DNA of 44,263 nucleotides from Rubrivivax sp. (GTDB lineage: Bacteria > Pseudomonadota > Gammaproteobacteria > Burkholderiales > Burkholderiaceae_C): NCBI GenBank assembly GCA_022842825.1, contig JALHOU010000014.1, forward strand, positions 1 to 44,263, written 5' to 3'. This document shows positions 1 to 8,298 of this stretch, one piece after another. The notes under the pieces are model-generated. The model saw nothing but the letters and a program-made list of their open reading frames with translations, ran no database searches and had not been told where the DNA came from. A program made the position numbers and the translations under genes. How positions within the stretch are numbered: position 1 is the first letter of the stretch; each line of letters starts with the position of its first letter.

Positions 1-2449
1 CCAGCGCCGCCGCCGAAGCGAGCGCGCCGGCCAGCGCGCCCACGCCCAGCAGCTCGGCGCGCTGCACCTGGCGCAGCAGGCGCGCACCGGCACCCATCGC
101 CCGCATCACCGCAAACTCGCGCGCCCGCGCTTCGCGCGTCGCCGCCACCGCCGCGAACAGCACCACGAGACCGGCCGCGAGCGTGAAGCCGAAGAGGAAC
201 TCGATGGCCCGGATGACCTGGTCGAGCACCCGCTGCACCTGCCCGATGCTGGCCGAGACGTCGACGTTGGTGATGTTGGGAAAGGCGCGCGTGAGCGCGT
301 TGTCGAAGCCCGGCACGGCGGGCGCGCGATAGGCGCTGATGTAGCTGAGCGGCAGCTCCGGCATCTGCGCAACTGGGAAGATGGCGAAGAAATTGACGCG
401 GAAAGAGCCCCAGTCGACCTTGCGCAGGCTGGTGATGCGGGTCGTCACGCGCTGGCCGGCGATGTCGAAGGTGAGCCGGTCGCCGAGCTTGAGCGCCAGC
501 GTCTGCGCCAGGCCCTCCTCGATGGAGATGGCACCGGCCTCGTCGGGCACCCAGCGCCCCACGCTCACCGGGTTGTGCGGCGGCAATGTGGCCGTGTGGC
601 TGAGGTTGAACTCGCGCTCGACGAGCCGCGCCGCGCGGTCCTCGGTGTAGTCGGCGGCGGTGACGTCGCGCTCGTTGATCGCCAAGAGGCGGCCGCGAAT
701 CATCGGATAGAGGTCGTAGCGCTTCACGCCGGCCGCCTCGATCTGACGGCGGAAAGGCTCGACCTGCTCGGGCTGCACGTTGATGACGAAGCGGTTGGGC
801 GCATCGGCCGGCGTCGCGCGGCGCCAGCTCGCGATGAGGTCGGTGCGCAGCAGCACCAGCAGCACGAGCGCCAGCAGGCCCACCGCCAGCGCCGAGATCT
901 GCAGCACCGCGAAGGCGGGTCGCGCCGCCACCTGGCGCGTGGCCAGTACCAGCCAGCGCGGCGCATGCGCCTCGGGCACGGCCCGCCGGAGCAACCCCAC
1001 CGCCAGCCAGCCCAGCAGCGCGAACATCGCCACCGCCGCCGCAAAGCCACCGACGGCGATGAGGCCGAGTTTGGTGTCGGCCGACACCGCCATCAGCAGG
1101 CCGACGAACCCGGCCGTACCCGCCGCCAGCACGAGCAGCGAACCCGTCTTCAGCCCGCCGACGTCGCGGCGGATGACGCGCAACGGCGGCACGCGCGCCA
1201 GCTGCAGCACCGGCGGCAACCCGAAGGCCGCCAGCAGCGTGAGCCCGACCCCCAGCCCGAAGAGTGCCGGCCAGGCACTCGCCGCAGGCAACTGCGCGTC
1301 GAGCAGGCCGGCCAGCAGCAGCACGAAGACGAAGTGCACCGCGAAGCCGATCGCTGCGCCCACGGCGCTTGCAACCAGGCCGACGAGGCCGAACTCCAGC
1401 GCATAGGCCCCGGCAATGCGCCCCTGCGCCAGCCCGAGGACACGCAGCATGGCGCAGTCGTCCAGATGCCGCTCGGCGAAGTCGCGCGCCGCGATGCCCA
1501 CGGCCACCGCCGACAGCAACGCCGACAGCAGCGCCACGAGGTTGAGGAACTTCTCGGCGCGATCGAGCGTCTGCTTCATCTCGGGCCGGCCGCTGGAGAA
1601 GGAGTCGACGCGCGTGCCGCGCAGCGGCACGGCCTTGATCTGCTCCTCGACCTCGCGCACGAACTCGCGCACGGCGGCGTCGCCGCTGCTGCCCGTGAGC
1701 GCGCCGCTGCCCGGCGCGGCAACCGCGAGGCGGTAGGTCACGCGGCTGGCCGGCTGGATGAGCGCCGTGGCCGCCAGGTCCGCCTCGGCCATCAGCACCC
1801 GCGGCGCGAAGGCCATGAAGCCGGCGCCGCGGTCGGGCTCGACGACGATGATGCGGGCGATGCGCAGGGACGCGTCGCCGAGCAGCAGCGAGTCGCCCAG
1901 GCGCAGCGCGAGCGCATCAAGCAGCGCGGCATCCACCCACACCGTGCCGGGCTCCGGCGCGGTGGTGGCCACCCGCACCGGCGCAGCCGCGGGCGTCATC
2001 GCGTCACGCACCTGCAGGCGACCGCGCAGCGGGTACCCGGGCGTCACCGCCTTCACCGAGACGAGCCGCGTGGCGCCGCCCAACACGTCGGGGGCGCGGC
2101 CCATGCTCGGGAACTCCACCATCTGCGCCACCGCGAGGCCGAGCGCGCGCGCCTTGGCCGCGATCTCGGGCGTCGCCGGCTTGTCGCTCGCCACCACGGC
2201 GTCGCCGCCGAGCAGTTGCCGCGCATCGCGTTGCAGGCCGTTGTTCAGGCGGTCGGCGAAGAAGCCCACGGCGGTCAGCGCGGCCACCGCCAGCACCACG
2301 GCCACGGCGAGAAGCCGCAACTCGCCGGCGCGCAGGTCGCGCCGCGTCTGGCGCCAGGCGAGTGCGATCAGGCTGGGCGGATGGAACGAACGTGCCGCGG
2401 GCGACGACAAGGTGCCCGAAGGGTCTGCGGAAGCGATGGGGGAAGTCAC
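1..2449 (-). CDS. FtsX/YbbP-type ABC transporter permease (3' end outside window)
   Basis: This is the permease subunit of an ABC system of the FtsX/MacB/YbbP class, which act on envelope lipids, lipoproteins or peptides. About 816 residues are visible and the frame runs off the left edge without a stop. I start it at a GTG at 2449, preceded on the minus strand by GGAG about ten bases upstream. The protein begins VTSPIASADPSG; a hydrophobic segment (LLAVAVVLAVAALTAVGFF) near residue 50 is followed by a long extracytoplasmic part with RLNNGLQRDARQLLGGDAVV, typical of YbbP N-termini. A central group of membrane helices and a second periplasmic part follow, then the FtsX core with FAVMRAMGAGARLLRQVQRAE at the left edge. 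The duplicated FtsX layout fits YbbP-like proteins of about 850 residues. No ATPase precedes it, because the neighbouring dioxygenase diverges; an ATPase could lie beyond the edge. The substrate is unknown. Confidence 0.85.
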   Translation of the reverse strand, partial: MTSPIASADPSGTLSSPAARSFHPPSLIALAWRQTRRDLRAGELRLLAVAVVLAVAALTAVGFFADRLNNGLQRDARQLLGGDAVVASDKPATPEIAAKARALGLAVAQMVEFPSMGRAPDVLGGATRLVSVKAVTPGYPLRGRLQVRDAMTPAAAPVRVATTAPEPGTVWVDAALLDALALRLGDSLLLGDASLRIARIIVVEPDRGAGFMAFAPRVLMAEADLAATALIQPASRVTYRLAVAAPGSGALTGSSGDAAVREFVREVEEQIKAVPLRGTRVDSFSSGRPEMKQTLDRAEKFLNLVALLSALLSAVAVGIAARDFAERHLDDCAMLRVLGLAQGRIAGAYALEFGLVGLVASAVGAAIGFAVHFVFVLLLAGLLDAQLPAASAWPALFGLGVGLTLLAAFGLPPVLQLARVPPLRVIRRDVGGLKTGSLLVLAAGTAGFVGLLMAVSADTKLGLIAVGGFAAAVAMFALLGWLAVGLLRRAVPEAHAPRWLVLATRQVAARPAFAVLQISALAVGLLALVLLVLLRTDLIASWRRATPADAPNRFVINVQPEQVEPFRRQIEAAGVKRYDLYPMIRGRLLAINERDVTAADYTEDRAARLVEREFNLSHTATLPPHNPVSVGRWVPDEAGAISIEEGLAQTLALKLGDRLTFDIAGQRVTTRITSLRKVDWGSFRVNFFAIFPVAQMPELPLSYISAYRAPAVPGFDNALTRAFPNITNVDVSASIGQVQRVLDQVIRAIEFLFGFTLAAGLVVLFAAVAATREARAREFAVMRAMGAGARLLRQVQRAELLGVGALAGALASAAAL

Positions 2450-2635
2450 GGCAAAGGAGCTCCGGGGGCCGGGTGCGGCGGATCGCCGCCGGGTGGGAGG
2501 CGACGCGCCGCGAGGGTACGGCATCGGGCACGGTAGCCCAAATCGCATCGCCGGGTGGGGAACAAGGCCCGCGGCCGAACCGAGCGTGCAAGGCCGTTGA
2601 ACCCGGCCGGCCGCAGGCGGTGCTTCAATGCGCGC

Positions 2636-3496
2636 ATGGACATTGCCACCCCTGCCCTGCCGCCGATCTTCGTCAGCCACGGCTCGCCCATGACGGCGCT
2701 CGAGCCGCGCGAGGCCGGCGCCTTCATGCAGCGCCTGGGTCCGGCCATCGAGCGCGAGTTCGGTCGCCCGTTGGCCATCATCGCCATCTCGGCGCACAGC
2801 CTGACGCGCGAGCCGGTGCTGCTGGCCGCGCCGCGGCACGCAGCCGTCTACGACTTCGGCGGCTTCGACCCCAAACTGCACACGCTGCGCTACGACACAC
2901 CGGGCGCGCCCGAGTTGGCGCAGCGCGTGGCGGCGCTGCTGGCCGGGCAGGGCGTCCCCGCGCATGTCCTCGCCGAAGGCGGGCTCGACCACGGCATCTG
3001 GACGCCGTTGCGCTACATGTTCCCGGAGGCGGACGTGCCGGTGCTGCCGCTCGCCTGGCCGCCCAACTGGGCGCCCGAGCGGCTCTTCGCGCTCGGCGCG
3101 GCGCTGGCGCCGCTGGCCGCCGAAGGCGTGCTGATCGTGGGCAGCGGCAGCATCACGCACAACCTGCGTCGCGTCTTCGCCGGCGGCCTGCGCGACATCG
3201 AGCGGCCCGCCACGCCCGAGAGCACCGCCTTCCGGGAGTGGCTTCGCGAGCGCGCCGAGCGCGCGCACGCGGCCGACTGGACGCAACTGCTCGACTACCG
3301 GCGCCAGGCGCCACACGCCGAACTGATGCACCCCACCGACGAGCACCTGCTGCCCTGGTATGTGGCCGCCGGCGCCGGCGGGCGCCAGACGCCGGCGCGG
3401 CGCATCCATGCCAGCCTCACCTTCGGCGACCTCGGCATGGATGCCTACGCCTTCGGGCCGCAGGCGGCCCGGTTGGCCGAGGCGCTGTCGGGTTGA
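2636..3496 (+). CDS. LigB-family extradiol ring-cleavage dioxygenase (DODA/YgiD type)
   Basis: This 286-residue protein belongs to the class III extradiol dioxygenases, whose small members cleave catechol-like rings using Fe(II) or Zn(II); E. coli YgiD opens DOPA. Visible features are the N-terminal VSHGSPMTAL with the family histidine near residue 15, a second histidine in AIIAISAHSLTRE, GGLDHGIWTPLRYM, and SGSITHNLRR in the second half, consistent with a His-rich metal site. The length matches YgiD-like proteins of 260-290 residues. I chose the ATG at 2636 (MDIATPALPP) because the 27 in-frame residues upstream are basic and unlike the family. The gene diverges from the permease across about 190 bp. 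No ring-hydroxylating or downstream catabolic genes are adjacent, so the physiological substrate is open. Confidence 0.85.
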   Translation: MDIATPALPPIFVSHGSPMTALEPREAGAFMQRLGPAIEREFGRPLAIIAISAHSLTREPVLLAAPRHAAVYDFGGFDPKLHTLRYDTPGAPELAQRVAALLAGQGVPAHVLAEGGLDHGIWTPLRYMFPEADVPVLPLAWPPNWAPERLFALGAALAPLAAEGVLIVGSGSITHNLRRVFAGGLRDIERPATPESTAFREWLRERAERAHAADWTQLLDYRRQAPHAELMHPTDEHLLPWYVAAGAGGRQTPARRIHASLTFGDLGMDAYAFGPQAARLAEALSG

Positions 3497-3799
3497 CGGG
3501 CGGCCTGGCTTCGCAAGTCCCTCGAATTCCCCCCAGCCCTCGCGCCGGATCGTGACGATGGGGTGCCCTGCGCAGCGAAATCAAGGGGGCATCCGGGCGA
3601 GTCGACACGGCGGCGGTGCCTCCAGGGCCCGGCGTGCCGCCTCGCCGTCGACGATCGCCTGCAAATTAGCCCGCTGTCGGTTCGGTGAATGGCGTCGCGC
3701 GCGGACTGCAGGCAAGCGCCTGCCGCGAGAATGCGCCGGCCGGGTCAGATGCGCGCGGGCCCCCCGCCGCGCACGCCCGGCTCGCCAAGGAGGTTCGCC
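3497..3799. repeat. Gene-free spacer with a dispersed-repeat copy (3545-3592)
   Basis: No convincing gene lies between the dioxygenase and the YbjQ gene. Positions 3560-3592 are identical over 33 bases to 17005-17037, and the match extends back to 3545 (against 16990) with 44 of 48 bases the same. Just before it, around 3500-3530, is a degraded stretch resembling the left arm of the element at 16.9 kb. It is probably a member of a genome-wide intergenic repeat family. Confidence 0.75.
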
Positions 3800-4162
3800 A
3801 TGGGCTGGTTCTCGAAGCAGGACAAGGGATTCTTTCTCGCCACGGTCGTCCCCGGCACGGCCGCGGGCGGGCCGGCCATCGCGCAGTGGCTGGGCGTGGT
3901 GCACGGCGAGGCCATCATCGGCGCCAACATCTTCCGCGACCTCTTCAGCTCGGTGCGCGACGTCGTCGGCGGCCGCGCCGCCGGCTACGAACGTGCGCTC
4001 TCGGGCGCACGCGACTCGGCGGTGGAGGACATGATCGCCGGGGCGCGCGAGCTCGGCGCCAACGGCGTTGTCGGCATGGACTTCGACTACGAGGTGCTCG
4101 GCGAGGCCAACGGCATGATGATGGTCTGCGTCAGCGGCACGGCGGTGAAGATGGCCGCCTGA
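3800..4162 (+). CDS. YbjQ/UPF0145-family protein
   Basis: This 120-residue protein starts at an ATG with a textbook ribosome site (AAGGAGG, seven bases upstream). The sequence MGWFSKQDKGFFLATVVPG is followed by GEAIIGANIFRDLFSSVRD, a central GRAAGYERAL, and a C-terminal GANGVVGMDFDYEVLG and MMVCVSGTAV. This is the pattern of the YbjQ family (old name putative heavy-metal-binding domain), which forms pentameric rings in crystal structures and has no firm biochemical role. The longer in-frame extension to 3689 is basic and low in complexity, so I reject it. It appears monocistronic, between the dioxygenase and the convergent aldolase gene. Confidence 0.85.
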   Translation: MGWFSKQDKGFFLATVVPGTAAGGPAIAQWLGVVHGEAIIGANIFRDLFSSVRDVVGGRAAGYERALSGARDSAVEDMIAGARELGANGVVGMDFDYEVLGEANGMMMVCVSGTAVKMAA

Positions 4163-4205
4163 CGGGCGGCGAGAGGGGGCGGCAAGAGGGGACGGTCGGG
4201 CGTGC

Positions 4206-4970
4206 TCAGCGCACCCCGGCCATCGCGCCCAGCAGGTCCTGCGAGCCGCTGGCCAGCAGCCGCGCGTCGGAGCCGAGCGTCACGAAGCGGAAGCCCATCG
4301 TCACGCGCGCCAGCGCCACGTCGGCGCGGCCGTTGTGCACGCCGGCCTTCACGCCGTGCGCGCGGGCGCGCTCGCAGATGTGCTTGATGGCCTCGGCCGC
4401 CTTCGGCTCGACATCGTCGAACACCGGCTTGCAGCCGAGCGCGAGCGAGAGGTCGGAGGGGCCGATGTAGATGGCGTCGAGCCCCTCGACAGAGAGGATG
4501 GCGTCGAGGTTGTCCAGCGCCTGCGCCGTCTCGATCATGGCGAAGGCGACGATGGTGTCGTTGGCCTTCTCCGCATAGTCGGGCCCGCCGTACATGGCAG
4601 CGCGGATGGGCCCGAAGCTGCGCGTGCCGCGCGGCGCGTAGTGCGTGTAGGCGACGAGCCGGGCCGCCTCGTCGCGCGTGTTCACCATCGGGCAGATGAC
4701 GCCGTAGGCGCCGGCATCGAGGCTCTTCATGATGATGCCCGGCTCGAGCCACGGCACGCGCACCACCGGCACCGTGGCCGTGGTGCTGATGGCCTGCAGC
4801 ATGCCCACCATGGCGGCGTAGTCGATGACGCCGTGCTGCAGGTCGATGGTGAGGGTGTCCCAACCCTGGTGCGCCATCACTTCGGCGCTGAAGCTGCTGG
4901 GCACGGCCAGCCAGCCGTTGACGGCGGGCTTGTCGGCCTTCCACAGGGTGCGCAGGCGGTTCTCTCGCAT
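4206..4970 (-). CDS. HpcH/HpaI-family class II aldolase, probable 5-keto-4-deoxyglucarate aldolase
   Basis: This 254-residue protein belongs to the divalent-metal pyruvate aldolases that include GarL, RhmA and HpaI. It probably cleaves 5-keto-4-deoxy-D-glucarate, the product of the GudD encoded just upstream, to pyruvate and tartronate semialdehyde. Visible motifs are LTIDLQHG near residue 43 (catalytic Asp and His), VPVVRVPW with the pyruvate-binding Arg, FAMIETAQALDN with a metal-binding Glu, and YIGPSDLSLALG with the metal-binding Asp. The length matches GarL (256 residues). It lies 123 bp downstream of gudD on the same strand, and GAGAGGAT precedes the ATG. Substrate choice within this family cannot be read from sequence, so the assignment rests on the neighbours. 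Confidence 0.85.
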   Translation of the reverse strand: MRENRLRTLWKADKPAVNGWLAVPSSFSAEVMAHQGWDTLTIDLQHGVIDYAAMVGMLQAISTTATVPVVRVPWLEPGIIMKSLDAGAYGVICPMVNTRDEAARLVAYTHYAPRGTRSFGPIRAAMYGGPDYAEKANDTIVAFAMIETAQALDNLDAILSVEGLDAIYIGPSDLSLALGCKPVFDDVEPKAAEAIKHICERARAHGVKAGVHNGRADVALARVTMGFRFVTLGSDARLLASGSQDLLGAMAGVR

Positions 4971-5093
4971 GGGGGATCCTCTCTCACTCGTGTCAGTGGA
5001 TTGTCGGGGTGGACAGAGATGTTCAGGTGTCGTCGTGCGCTTCGGCCCCGTGCACAGCTCGCCCGCAGCCGGTCGGGATGCGTGCGCCGGACC

Positions 5094-6431
5094 TCATCGC
5101 ACCAGACACGGCCGCTTGGGATCGAACTTCCAGCCCGGCACGAGGAACCGCATCGCGATCGCGTCGTCGCGCGCTCCGAGGCCGTGCTGGCGGTACAGCG
5201 CATGCGCCTTCTCGACCTCGGCCATGTCGAGCTCGACGCCCAGGCCGGGCTTCTTCGGCACCATCACGCGGCCTCCGACGATCTGCAGCGGCGCTTTCGT
5301 CAGGCGCTGGCCGTCCTGCCAGATCCAGTGCGTGTCGATGGCCGTCACCTGCCCCGGCGCGGCAGCACCAACATGCGTGAACATCGCCAGCGAGACGTCG
5401 AAGTGGTTGTTGCTGTGCGAGCCCCAGGTGAGGCCCCAGTCGCGGCAGGTCTGCGCCACGCGCACGCTGCCGGCCATGGTCCAGAAGTGCGGGTCGGCGA
5501 GCGGGATGTCCACGCTTTGCAATGACAGCGCATGCACCATCTGCCGCCAGTCGGTGGCCACCATGTTGGTGGCCGTGGGCAGGCCGGTGGCGCGGCGGAA
5601 CTCGGCCATCACCTCGCGGCCGCTGAAGCCACCTTCGGCGCCGCACGGGTCTTCGGCATAGGCGAGCACGCCGCGTTGGTCGCGCAGCAGGCGCACGGCG
5701 TCCTTCAGCAACCAGCCGCCGTTCGGGTCGAGCGTGACGCGCGCGCCGGGAAACCGTTCGTGCAGCGCGCGGATGGCCGCCACCTCGGCCTCGCCTTCGA
5801 GGACGCCGCCCTTGAGCTTGAAGTCCTCGAAGCCGTAGCGCGCCTGCGCAGCCTCGGCCTGGCGAACAATGGCCTCGGGGGTCAGCGCCTCGGCGTGGCG
5901 CACGCGCGCCCAGCCGTCGGCCGTCTCCGGCTCGTCCTTCGGGTCGACATAGGCCAGGTTCGTCTTCCTCCGGTCGCCCACGTAGAAGAGGTAGCCAAGC
6001 ATCTGCACGCACTCGCGCTGCTGCCCCTCGCCGAGCAGCGCCGCCACGGGCAGCCCCAGGTGCTGGCCGAGCAGGTCGAGCAGCGCGCTTTCCACCGCCG
6101 TCACGGCGTGGATGGTCGTGCGCTGGTCGAAGGTCTGCTGGCCGCGGCCACCGGCATCGCGGTCGGCGAAGGCCTCGCGCAGGCGGTTGAGCACCGCCAA
6201 GACATCGGCCACCGGGCGGCCAACGACAAGCTCGTGCGCATCTTCGAGCGTCTGGCGGATCTTCTCGCCTCCGGGCACCTCGCCCACGCCAGTACGACCT
6301 GTGCTGTCGGTGAGCACGAGCAGGTTGCGCGTGAAGAACGGGGCATGCGCACCCGAGAGGTTGAGCAGCATGCCGTCGCGGCCCGCGACGGGGATGGCCT
6401 GCAGCTGGCGCACGACCGGTGTGGCGGACAT
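5094..6431 (-). CDS. gudD: Glucarate dehydratase
   Basis: This 445-residue enolase-superfamily enzyme dehydrates D-glucarate (and L-idarate) to 5-keto-4-deoxyglucarate. It is close to E. coli GudD along its whole length. The catalytic set sits at the same residue numbers: the KxK motif in FKLKGGV (K205, K207), Mg ligands D235 in TLDPNGGW, E260 in AYAEDPCG and N289 in ATNMVATDW, then D313 in PLADPHFW and H339 in [10 protein letters not shown]-terminal [12 protein letters not shown] and C-terminal [10 protein letters not shown] are also typical. The gene begins 55 bp after the GntR regulator gene, same strand, and is followed by the aldolase. A GTTGTACGA half-site of the presumed regulator overlaps the regulator's stop just upstream. 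Confidence 0.97.
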   Translation of the reverse strand: MSATPVVRQLQAIPVAGRDGMLLNLSGAHAPFFTRNLLVLTDSTGRTGVGEVPGGEKIRQTLEDAHELVVGRPVADVLAVLNRLREAFADRDAGGRGQQTFDQRTTIHAVTAVESALLDLLGQHLGLPVAALLGEGQQRECVQMLGYLFYVGDRRKTNLAYVDPKDEPETADGWARVRHAEALTPEAIVRQAEAAQARYGFEDFKLKGGVLEGEAEVAAIRALHERFPGARVTLDPNGGWLLKDAVRLLRDQRGVLAYAEDPCGAEGGFSGREVMAEFRRATGLPTATNMVATDWRQMVHALSLQSVDIPLADPHFWTMAGSVRVAQTCRDWGLTWGSHSNNHFDVSLAMFTHVGAAAPGQVTAIDTHWIWQDGQRLTKAPLQIVGGRVMVPKKPGLGVELDMAEVEKAHALYRQHGLGARDDAIAMRFLVPGWKFDPKRPCLVR

Positions 6432-6485
6432 GGGATGTCTCCAGGAGACGCCGGACGACGAGCAACCCGGCGCGCTTGATTGTCA

Positions 6486-6498
6486 GTCATCGTACAAC
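6486..6498 (-). promoter_or_regulatory. Candidate second GntR operator upstream of gudD
   Basis: Read on the minus strand this is GTTGTACGATGAC. Its first nine bases match the perfect inverted repeat at 7348-7360 (GTTGTACGACAAC), while the second arm is degenerate. A further ACAA lies a few bases on, giving TTGT, ten bases, ACAA. It overlaps the last codons of the regulator gene, 55-67 bp before gudD, so it could control a gudD promoter or readthrough. The call rests on this similarity only. Confidence 0.5.
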
Positions 6499-7299
6499 TG
6501 AGGCGGGACGTGCACCCCGGCTCGGTGCGGCGCCGCGGCGCTTCGGCGCCACCAGCGGCAGGGCCTCGCGCCGCCGCCGCTCGCGGCTGTTGGCCAGGTG
6601 CGTGCGCATGGCGGCGCGCGCGGCATCGGGGTCGCGCGCGGCGATGGCGTCGACGATGCTCTCGTGCTCGCCGTGCACGCGCTTCAGGTAGGCCAGGCGC
6701 TCGGGGCTGAGCGCCAGGGCCGGGTCGAGGCGGGCGCGCGGGATGATGCGCACGCCCAGCGTGCCGAGCAACTCGGCGAAGTGGCTGTTCTGCGTCGCTT
6801 TGGCGATCTCGTGGTGCAAGCCGAAGTCGGCCGTCACGGCGTCACTGCCGGCCTCGACGGCGGCGGCAAACTCGGCCAGCGACTGGCGCATGGCGCGCAG
6901 GTTCTCATCGGTGCGCCGTTGCGCGGCCAGGCCGGCGGCCTCGGTCTCGACGCCGATGCGCAACTCGAGCACCGCGACCACGTCCTGGAGCGTGGCCAGT
7001 TGCTCGGGGCCGATGCGGAAGGCGCGCTGTGCCGCCGGGTCGCCCGGCCCGGCGACAAAGGTGCCGACGCCATGGCGCGTGTCGACGAGGCCGGCCGCCT
7101 GCAGGCGCGAGATGGCCTCGCGCACGACGGTGCGGCTGACGCCGAACTCGGCCATCACCGCTGCTTCGGTGGGCAGCTTGTGGCCCGGCGCGAGTCGCCC
7201 CCGGCGGATGCGCTCGGACAGCGCCGCGACCAGCTCGGAGGCCAGCGTGCGCGGGCGCGACAGCACGGTTCGGGACGAGGCGGCCGGGCTTGGACTCAT
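6487..7299 (-). CDS. FadR/FCD-family GntR transcriptional regulator of the aldarate locus
   Basis: This 270-residue regulator starts at the ATG at 7299 (MSPSPAASSR); the longer frame upstream to 8268 is antisense to udh and rejected. An N-terminal winged helix, about residues 15-85, shows LAPGHKLPTEAAVMAEFGVS, RTVVREAISRLQAAGLV and HGVGTFV, the classic GntR signature. The C-terminal FCD domain keeps the usual metal ligands: Asp and His in TADFGLHHEIAKATQ, His in KRVHGEHESIVDAI and His in AMRTHLAN. FCD regulators of this type generally bind a sugar acid that releases DNA. It is divergent from udh and upstream of gudD, so it most likely represses both arms in response to a uronate, an aldarate or the keto-deoxy product. 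The last 25 residues are basic and unusual. Confidence 0.92.
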   Translation of the reverse strand: MSPSPAASSRTVLSRPRTLASELVAALSERIRRGRLAPGHKLPTEAAVMAEFGVSRTVVREAISRLQAAGLVDTRHGVGTFVAGPGDPAAQRAFRIGPEQLATLQDVVAVLELRIGVETEAAGLAAQRRTDENLRAMRQSLAEFAAAVEAGSDAVTADFGLHHEIAKATQNSHFAELLGTLGVRIIPRARLDPALALSPERLAYLKRVHGEHESIVDAIAARDPDAARAAMRTHLANSRERRRREALPLVAPKRRGAAPSRGARPASVVR

Positions 7300-7318
7300 G
7301 GGCTGGGGTAGGCGCGGC

Positions 7319-7346
7319 TTGACAGCGGGCGTCGGCTGCGTAGGAT
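7319..7346 (+). promoter_or_regulatory. Predicted sigma-70 promoter of the udh operon
   Basis: A perfect -35 hexamer TTGACA (7319-7324) is separated by 16 bases from TAGGAT (7341-7346), four of six to the -10 consensus. It lies 50 bp before the udh ATG at 7396, and the operator palindrome begins two bases after the -10. Such a full -35 box stands out in this GC-rich sequence. Confidence 0.65.
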
Positions 7347-7347
7347 G

Positions 7348-7360
7348 GTTGTACGACAAC
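7348..7360 (+). promoter_or_regulatory. GntR-type operator (perfect inverted repeat)
   Basis: The site GTTGTACGACAAC has perfect five-base arms around ACG. It fits the TNGTNNNACNA pattern described for FadR-subfamily GntR repressors. It covers the expected transcription start immediately downstream of the -10 box and lies between the divergent regulator and udh genes, the usual place for steric repression. A related half-site precedes gudD. Confidence 0.75.
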
Positions 7361-7395
7361 TGATGACATCGCGCAAGCGGCGTCCACCCTGCCCC

Positions 7396-8205
7396 ATGAG
7401 CCTCGCCGTTCCGCACCTGCGCCGCCTGCTGCTCACCGGCGCCGCCGGCGGCCTGGGCCGTGTGCTGCGCCCGCGCCTGAAAGGCTGGTGCGAGACGCTG
7501 CGCGTGAGCGACATCGCCGAGCTCGACGCGGCCGCCCCCGGCGAGGAGGTGGTGCGCGCCGACCTCGCCGACAAGGCCGCGGTGATGGCGCTGCTCGAGG
7601 GCGTCGACGCCGTCGTCCATCTGGGCGGCGTCTCCACCGAACACGCCTTTGAGACCATCCTGCCGGCCAACATCGTCGGCACCTACCACGTCTATGAAGG
7701 CGCGCGGCGCGCCGGCACGAAGCGCATCGTCTTCGCCAGCAGCAACCACGTGACGGGCTTCTACAAGCAGAGCGAGACGATCACGCCGCAGGCGCTGCCG
7801 CGACCCGACACCTACTACGGCCTGAGCAAGGCCTTCGGCGAGAACCTCGCCCAGTTCTACTTCGACCGCTACGGCGTCGAGACCGTGAGCCTGCGCATCG
7901 GCTCGTCCTTCCCGGCGCCGCGCGGGCGGCGCGGCCTCTCGAGCTACCTCAGCTACGACGACCTCGAGCGCCTGGTACGCGCCGCGCTCACCGCGCCCGT
8001 GGTCGGCCACACCGTCGCCTATGGCGTCAGCGCCAACCGCTCGCTGTGGTACGACAACCGCATCGCCAGCCACCTGGGCTACGTGCCGCAGGACAGCAGC
8101 GAACCCTGGCGCGCCGAGCTCGAGGCGCGCGAGGTCGTCGACCCCAAGGACCCGGTCGCCCAGCACCAGGGTGGCGCCTTCATCACGATGGGCCCGTTCG
8201 ACTGA
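7396..8205 (+). CDS. udh: NAD-dependent uronate dehydrogenase
   Basis: This 269-residue extended short-chain dehydrogenase oxidises D-glucuronate or D-galacturonate to the corresponding aldarolactone with NAD+. The Rossmann glycine motif LLTGAAGGLGR lies at residues 12-22, followed by VRADLADK, HLGGVSTEHAF, FASSNHVTGFY with the catalytic Ser region near 115, and YYGLSKAFGE with the Tyr141-xxx-Lys145 pair. SLRIGSSFPAPRGRR and the C-terminal WYDNRIASHLGYVPQDSSEP are characteristic of Udh. The length fits known Udh enzymes of about 265 residues. I take the ATG at 7396, because an upstream in-frame ATG at 7345 would place the operator inside the coding region. It is the first gene of the plus-strand operon. 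Confidence 0.93.
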   Translation: MSLAVPHLRRLLLTGAAGGLGRVLRPRLKGWCETLRVSDIAELDAAAPGEEVVRADLADKAAVMALLEGVDAVVHLGGVSTEHAFETILPANIVGTYHVYEGARRAGTKRIVFASSNHVTGFYKQSETITPQALPRPDTYYGLSKAFGENLAQFYFDRYGVETVSLRIGSSFPAPRGRRGLSSYLSYDDLERLVRAALTAPVVGHTVAYGVSANRSLWYDNRIASHLGYVPQDSSEPWRAELEAREVVDPKDPVAQHQGGAFITMGPFD

Positions 8206-8298
8206 CGCCGTCCTGCCCCCGGCCTGGCCCCTGGGCCGCACTCCACCCATGACCCACCCCCTGTTCATGACCCACTCCCAACCGCAAGGAGACAGACC

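Noticed and set aside
575..2536. 653-residue plus-strand frame antisense to the ABC permease
   Set aside because: Composition is Arg, His and Gln-rich, typical of reverse-strand frames in GC-rich DNA; the opposite strand gives a clear FtsX-family protein.
7300..8268. Long N-terminal extension of the GntR regulator
   Set aside because: It is antisense to udh and includes the intergenic promoter; GntR proteins begin close to the winged helix.
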